This document shows, piece by piece, positions 7,515 through 12,148 of a stretch of 12,148 bases of DNA. Positions within the stretch are counted from its first letter, which is position 1; each line of letters opens with the position of its first letter. The notes under the pieces are model-generated. The model was not told the DNA's origin. It made no database searches and saw only the letters and a list, made by a program, of their open reading frames with translations. This stretch comes from Paraglomus occultum. Lineage: Eukaryota; Glomeromycota; Glomeromycetes; Paraglomerales; Paraglomeraceae. Position numbers and translations under genes: made by a program. Location: positions 1 to 12,148 of the forward strand of contig CAJVPJ010001118.1 of assembly GCA_910592205.1 (NCBI GenBank). Direction: 5' to 3'.

Positions 7515-10500
7515 TTAACCAATATTCTCTGCTGAAACCCAAGTGGAGGAGGAGAAACTCAAACTCAAATAGAAAACCAAAATGATGATGAGTGAGAAAC
7601 TGGATAAAATTACGTGTGAGGAAATCGAGGGAGCAGCAAACCGCTCAGTAACCCACTTCCTGGCTTTTTTGATCATCTTATCGATAGCACCAGAATCGTA
7701 CCCACTCAACTCATTTAACGCTGTCTGCGCTTTCTCATAACACAATTCCCACTCTTCTTTAAAGTTTTTCATTACAATCTCAAGATAAGCCATAGCAATG
7801 CAAGTAGACCAGACGGAATCTTGATTTTTGTTTTGGAATAAATTCCTGTCTTTTCCCTGCGAAAAGAATTTCGATAAGTCTGCGGTTGGCTTGAAAAATC
7901 CGTCAAAAGATTGAAATCTGATAAACTTATAAAGAGTGTCGATTTCTGCTAATTTTGGATCAAGTGGAGCAAGTGGAGCAAGTGCCATGACTGGTCTAAC
8001 TATTGTCTTACTAGTATAAGTTATCTTAATCCGTGCTCCGTCTCCAAATTTTTTAATCGGATTAGTAGAGAAGGCCATTAATGCAGGCCTAACTGTCCGG
8101 GATGCATTCACGGTTGTGGGGCTAAATGTCGAGGGAGTCGCAGAATTAGCTAATGTAGGACTAACTGTTAAAGGTGCCGCAGGAGGGGCTGTATAACCAT
8201 AACCAACACGAGTAGACCCAGAACGTCGAGAGCTACTTGGGTATATCGAACAGTCACCTAGAGTCTGCAAAAGAAAAGCATTAGCAAATATCTGCCAAAA
8301 ATAAAGTTTGCCCTCTTCCTTTACTAACCCTGACTACATAGCGTCTCCTGCTTGTCTGCACGGGAACGACGCGCCTTTGAATTTCAACCGTCGAGAAACT
8401 TTGGTCTCTTTCATCGATTGCCAGGAAACTTTGATAGATAGTTGAAGAAATCAATACATATAACCAATTGATTAACAACCTTTTCGTAATTTACACAATT
8501 TACCTTGTATATCTTGAGACTAAATTGGCCTCAGTTGCAAATTTAACGATTGCATTTCTTGTATCTTCAGTTGATATTTCTTTTCCCTCATTTTTCGGAT
8601 CGTTATGCAGGTAACTTTTCTTATCTTCGAGATCCTGTATTAACTTCCTGGCAGCTAGAGTATGAATCTTGTTTCCATCGAGAATAGCTGGATCAACCGG
8701 CACAGTGAGTTTTACGGGCCCACTGCGAGATCGCATTGTCATTGTGATGCTCCGTGCAGGTTCAACGTCCGGTTCAAAGAGCGCATACACTACGCAGCGA
8801 ACGCCTTGATATAATGGTGGAATGACATATGGCGCTTGACGGTACTTTATAGCATCCGAATCACTACTCTCAGTGTCAACCCAGGAAATTTTGTAATCAG
8901 TCAGTGGCGGTCGAATAGCGTTCTTGACCATTCCAGCAACTTTTTTGTCCATCCTCTCATCGTCGCTGACGAACTGGGCATATCCTCTTCCGGCTCGAGC
9001 AACAGACTCCACTAAATGATGACTGACAGAGCTTCCAATGCCCAACGAAAATAATCTCAAATTGTCTCGGTTTTCCTTCACTTTATTCTCGATCAATTGA
9101 ACAATGTCATCTACGTTCCAAACTTCGCCGTCGGTCAATAAGAACACGGCAGTCGGAAGTTCTTTGGCCTTGTTCTCCAAAACCCATTTTAAAACTGACA
9201 AGAGTTCAGAGTTCAGTACCACCAAAGTTGGCTTCCATTGACTGAGCATGTTGAATGGCAGCGTTGTGGGAAGATTCTGAGTAATGAACAGACCGTTCAA
9301 ACATGGCGGAGTAAGATGAGCCAAATGAGATCACATTGAAAAAACAGTTTGACGGTAGAGAGCGAAGTATTAGCTCGAGCGTTTGTCGAGCTTTAATCAT
9401 CGGTGCGCCACGCATTGAACCAGATCTGAACAAATAAAATTCATTATTATTATTATTATTGTATACGTGAGCACGCAACAGAACATGAAACAAGCACATA
9501 AACTATTTACCTGTCCACAACGAAAATCATTTCTGTCTGCACCGGCTTAAGTTCAAACGTAGGGACAAGAGTCAACATGGTACAATTTGTATTTGTCTTT
9601 GGATCGTACTCTGTGAACGCCCTATAAGATATACATGTATATCAATTCGACAAATATTTGTCGCACTTTCCGCAAACAGCCACAAAGTCCTATCACCGGG
9701 TTCCCCGACATTTATCATCCATACCTGGATTGACCCGACTCTTTACTCTTGATAATTAGCACAAAATCTCTTTCCAATTCGGTTCTATCGTCTGCAAGTT
9801 TGACTCTGCAAGTTTTTGGAGATCCATTCAAACTAATTTCAGTTTTAATCTTGTGCGTGGGTGACTCAACGCTTAACAAGCTCGCCGTCATACGACATAT
9901 AATATCGACGTCCAATGTATACTGAGTTTCGTTCGAATATGGCGGGTTACCCACAATCAGTTCCACTATTGCCTGAAACCAGTCCTTCTGTGGCTGGCCA
10001 TAGCGAGGCGCAACAGCTGTAGGCAGAACAAAGCGAACTTGGTCGGAATCAGCATCCTGTTTCAGTTCCGTCACGTAAGTTATGCGAATCTTCACAATCT
10101 GGTTTTGCGTAATGTTTCCAATTGAGCATTGAAAAACATCCGGAAGTTCTTCTTGAAGAAGGTACGCGCCGAGATCACTCTAATTTTTAATTAATCAAAA
10201 GTTGAAGAAAAGTCTTATTATATTGAATCAATTTTGCCATTGGTGCCAACCTGAATAGCTTCATCATACTCTTTAGCAGCCTGCTGAGCTTCTTTGACAA
10301 TACCCTTTACTGTACGATTACCATCGATTTCAGCCTCAAAGCCGCAGATTGCTGCAGCTTCATGAATCGGGAATTTGTAGATTGCTTCGATTGCCGCTAA
10401 TTCTTCATTCTTGTAAATTTGAGTTACGGTGACTTTGGGAACGGATTGCAAGTATTAGGTACACTGTGTTCTTGCTTGATGTTATTTGATAGAATATTCA

Positions 10501-10695
10501 AAAAATTATTACCTTCAGCAATCATATCAACGACTACGGAATCAATCATATGTTAGCGACGTTGGAAAATGGTTTCAGTCATTTACTCGTATAATAGTAA
10601 TTACCATTCGCTTCGACCTTAACATTTTGTAAAGGAACAGGATGTGGAATGTCTGAACCAGGAATGGTATGAGTCAACCCATAAAAAAATGTCAT
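7515..10695 (-). CDS. VIT + von Willebrand A domain protein, eight exons, frameshifted in the vWA domain
   Basis: Exons (minus strand): 10695-10605, 10533-10513, 10432-10251, 10179-9725, 9621-9511, 9425-8504, 8428-8329, 8264-7515. All seven introns are GT-AG, 64-103 nt, and phases agree. The ATG at 10695 directly follows an in-frame TAA. The VIT domain covers about residues 8-135 (PHPVPLQNVKVEAN; CSIGNITQNQIVKIRITYV). The vWA domain starts at FVVD286-R-S288-G-S290, the DxSxS part of the MIDAS metal site, with T357 (GGTE) and LLTDGE as its other elements. The C-terminal domain has a conserved-looking SFDGFF and a later VWSTCIAMAYLE. No signal peptide is visible, so it is probably cytosolic; fungal relatives are poorly characterised. 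A 7-bp duplication at 9201-9214 shifts the frame after L359; otherwise about 874 residues. The C-terminus is uncertain: splicing 7532-7613 would move the stop to 7469. Confidence 0.9.
7532..7613 (-). other. Probable last intron (82 nt) of the VIT-vWA gene
   Basis: The donor is GTAATT after CAC (7614) and the acceptor is TTTCAG before 7531, with a long pyrimidine-rich tract between them. Read through, this stretch encodes a hydrophobic tail (SLIIILVFYLSLSF) that would look like a membrane anchor. Spliced out, the protein ends 20 residues later at TAA 7469-7471. I favour the intron, because pyrimidine tracts translate as hydrophobic residues. Confidence 0.55.
9201..9214 (-). other. 7-bp tandem duplication causing a frameshift in the vWA domain
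   Basis: The plus strand reads AGAGTTC twice in a row (9201-9207, 9208-9214). On the coding strand this gives CTGAACT twice within GGTACTGAACTCTGAACTC. Removing one copy gives the frame GGT-ACT-GAA-CTC-TTG, which joins GGTEL to LSVLKWVLEN. The coding phase then also agrees with the donor at 8504. With both copies the frame stops at TGA (9206-9208), truncating the protein to 359 residues before the TDG part of the metal site. Confidence 0.9.
9443..9460. repeat. (ATT)6 microsatellite inside an intron
   Basis: Six ATT units lie within intron 5 of the VIT-vWA gene (9426-9510), close to the acceptor at 9426. It has no coding effect. Confidence 0.9.
10513..10533 (-). other. 21-nt microexon (exon 2 of the VIT-vWA gene)
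   Basis: The exon is flanked by CCGTAG upstream and GTAATA downstream, with introns of 71 and 80 nt. Together with split codons on both sides it encodes VVDMIAE, which bridges KVEAN (exon 1) and VTVTQIYKNEE (exon 3) in the VIT domain. Phase is kept through all three exons (91 + 21 + 182 nt = 98 codons). The upstream intron has a CTAAC branch-like site. Confidence 0.82.
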
Positions 10696-11908
10696 TTAGT
10701 CGTATCAAACTTCTCTTCTTTGGAAGAAAATGCAGTTTCACGCAGTTGAAGTTGTTATAATATGTCCCAGAAAAGAATTTCGCAAATAACAGGACGTAGC
10801 ACAATTGCGCATTGATATTTTTCCTTATATGACTAGATTCTTTCTGACATAATAGTCAAACCCAATTGACGCGCAGCCAAACCGTCAATACGACCTGTAG
10901 ATACTCTTATACCTGAGGAATCATTAAATTTGTATAATTAGGAATCTACTTAGTCAACAAAATTGTTATCTGTAAATACGATGGGCTAACGTAAGGGTCT
11001 TCTCATCGTCGCTTCATTATGGGCCTGTGTGTTTTAATGATTGTGCGAAACATAATCGCATTAGCCTTTATCGCCAACTACCCCCACCATCAAAAATATC
11101 CCCGACTCTGTAACTTGTAAATTACAACCCTAAATAATAGATTATCCTGCAGCAATGCCATCAACGGGTTGATGTGGAAAGTCATCCAATAAGAAAAATT
11201 CCCGCTTACTCAAACAAACTCTTTTTCGGAAATTTTATTTCTGTACTTACGATACAAGTTAGTAATTTTTTACATTAACATTGCAATCTAATGAAGTGTG
11301 CAGCAGATAAGTACATATATAGTCTTTTATTTTTCTATTGTAACTTATACTTGTACAACGATAATAATAATATGTTTTAACGAGGTTCCTCTTTTTTGCG
11401 TTGTTGTTATTCTTTGTGCGCGGCGACCTATCAGGAGCCTTGTGAAATTCTGACGTTTTCTGGTTACTGCAGTTACTTATGTAACTATTCCGAATGTTTT
11501 TATTATTTTCGTTAACAAGGACGCTCGGTATGCGGTACGTAACGTACAGCTGGGGTACTTGTTATAAGAAGAACAGATATTGTTGCCATTCGTGCAACGT
11601 GTGGAGAGCTGTATAAGAAATAAAGTCACATTATTCGTCGTCATCTGATTTAACCGTTGTCTTTTCGGTTGTTAATATACTGTTCTACAGCATAATAAAA
11701 ACATCAACGTAAAACGCTTTTTGTCAATGCGCATGAATACAAGTCTTCTTATTTTTTAAAAAGTAAAATTACTTGCTTTAAACTTAATGCAAAACCATTA
11801 CTACTTATATGTAAAAAATTTTATTTTTACTACTTCGATAGGGTCAAATGAGATAAACTCCGGCAAATAATAAATTATTCACTGTATGTATGCAAGCACT
11901 TGTGCAAT
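10696..11908. other. Upstream region of the VIT-vWA gene, no firm gene
   Basis: This stretch must include the VIT-vWA promoter and 5' untranslated region. A TATA-like ATATTATAAC occurs on the minus strand around 10750-10760, about 55-65 bp before the ATG, but such words are common in AT-rich DNA. One short coding-like stretch on the minus strand (10833-10912) is described under findings. A perfect 6-bp stem with a 4-nt loop (AGTTAC-TTAT-GTAACT) lies at 11471-11486. No RNA gene was recognised. Confidence 0.4.
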
Positions 11909-11910
11909 TA

Positions 11911-12059
11911 TAGTCAATAATTCCGACACTTTATGGTCGTACAGCATATTCTGACACGGAATGACCATTCATCAAATCATCGTCAATAATAACTAACACA
12001 AATGGACTAATTTGACTAGCGTGTAAAGTGTCGGGAAAAAGTGTCGGAATTATTGACCA
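11911..12059. mobile_element. 149-bp MITE with 22-bp terminal inverted repeats and TA target duplication
   Basis: The left end (11911-11932) begins TRGTCAATAATTCCGACACT. The right end (12038-12059) is its reverse complement, matching at 21 of 22 positions (A versus G at position 2). TA flanks both sides (11909-11910, 12060-12061), fitting the TA target duplication of Tc1/mariner-type elements. The interior is too short to code for anything. The right end carries a second direct copy of AAAGTGTCGG (12025-12034) 13 bp inside the terminal one, and the left end has a weaker internal GACACGGAATGACC. It is non-autonomous and would need a transposase from elsewhere. The superfamily is inferred from the TA and the repeat length. 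Confidence 0.85.
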
Positions 12060-12071
12060 TAATACACGTGC

Positions 12072-12073
<2 letters not shown>

Positions 12074-12148
<75 letters not shown>
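12074..12148. repeat. (ATA)n microsatellite, at least 25 units, runs off the window
   Basis: An uninterrupted ATA/TAA trinucleotide repeat runs from 12074 to the last base, starting 15 bp after the MITE end. The true length is unknown because the window ends inside it. Confidence 0.97.

Noticed and set aside
11555-11690. LTR-like stretch with TATAAG and AATAAAG words
   Set aside because: No matching TG...CA ends, target duplication or second copy could be found in the window.
1-12148. CRISPR arrays, tRNA or rRNA genes, bacterial-type operons
   Set aside because: No regularly spaced repeats, no cloverleaf-like or rRNA sequence, and the genes have spliceosomal introns.

Overview
The window looks like nuclear DNA of an AT-rich, early-diverging fungus (Mucoromycota or Glomeromycotina type). 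Three things suggest this: short GT-AG introns of about 64-104 nt, a VIT/von Willebrand A protein without a visible signal peptide, and a Rep/Pif1-helicase Helitron of a kind I associate with such genomes. The lineage is an inference; no rRNA or other marker gene is present.

Layout. (1) Positions 185-6314 are best read as one complete Helitron on the minus strand, with a TC 5' end at 6314 and a CTAG 3' end at 185, inserted between two T residues. In its reading direction it carries a Rep-helicase (5869 to 1734) split by a frameshift just after the HUH catalytic motif, then a two-OB-fold ssDNA-binding-like protein (1472 to 606). A possible small spliced gene runs the other way (284 to 618) and converges on the OB gene. 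(2) Positions 6315-7468 have no certain gene. They hold a coding-like membrane-protein reading frame broken by two stops (6387-6695) and a GACTAG hexamer repeat. (3) Positions about 7469-10695, minus strand, hold an eight-exon gene for a VIT + vWA domain protein. Its exons and phases can be reconstructed almost completely, including a 21-nt microexon. A 7-bp tandem duplication shifts the frame inside the vWA domain right after the metal-binding threonine. (4) Positions 10696-11908 are non-coding or unresolved. (5) A 149-bp MITE with 22-bp terminal inverted repeats and a TA target duplication lies at 11911-12059, followed by a (TAA)n microsatellite that runs off the window.

How the parts fit. 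The Helitron proteins would work together in rolling-circle transposition: Rep nicks and joins DNA, the Pif1-like helicase unwinds it, and the OB protein would coat single strands. The frameshift suggests this copy now depends on others, unless it is bypassed or is an assembly error. The VIT-vWA gene is a host gene, probably cytosolic, with an adhesion or scaffold-like domain pair. I found no undescribed defence-type system. The most useful leads are the Helitron structure with its possible convergent gene, the two frameshift lesions at functionally critical points, the microexon and the MITE.
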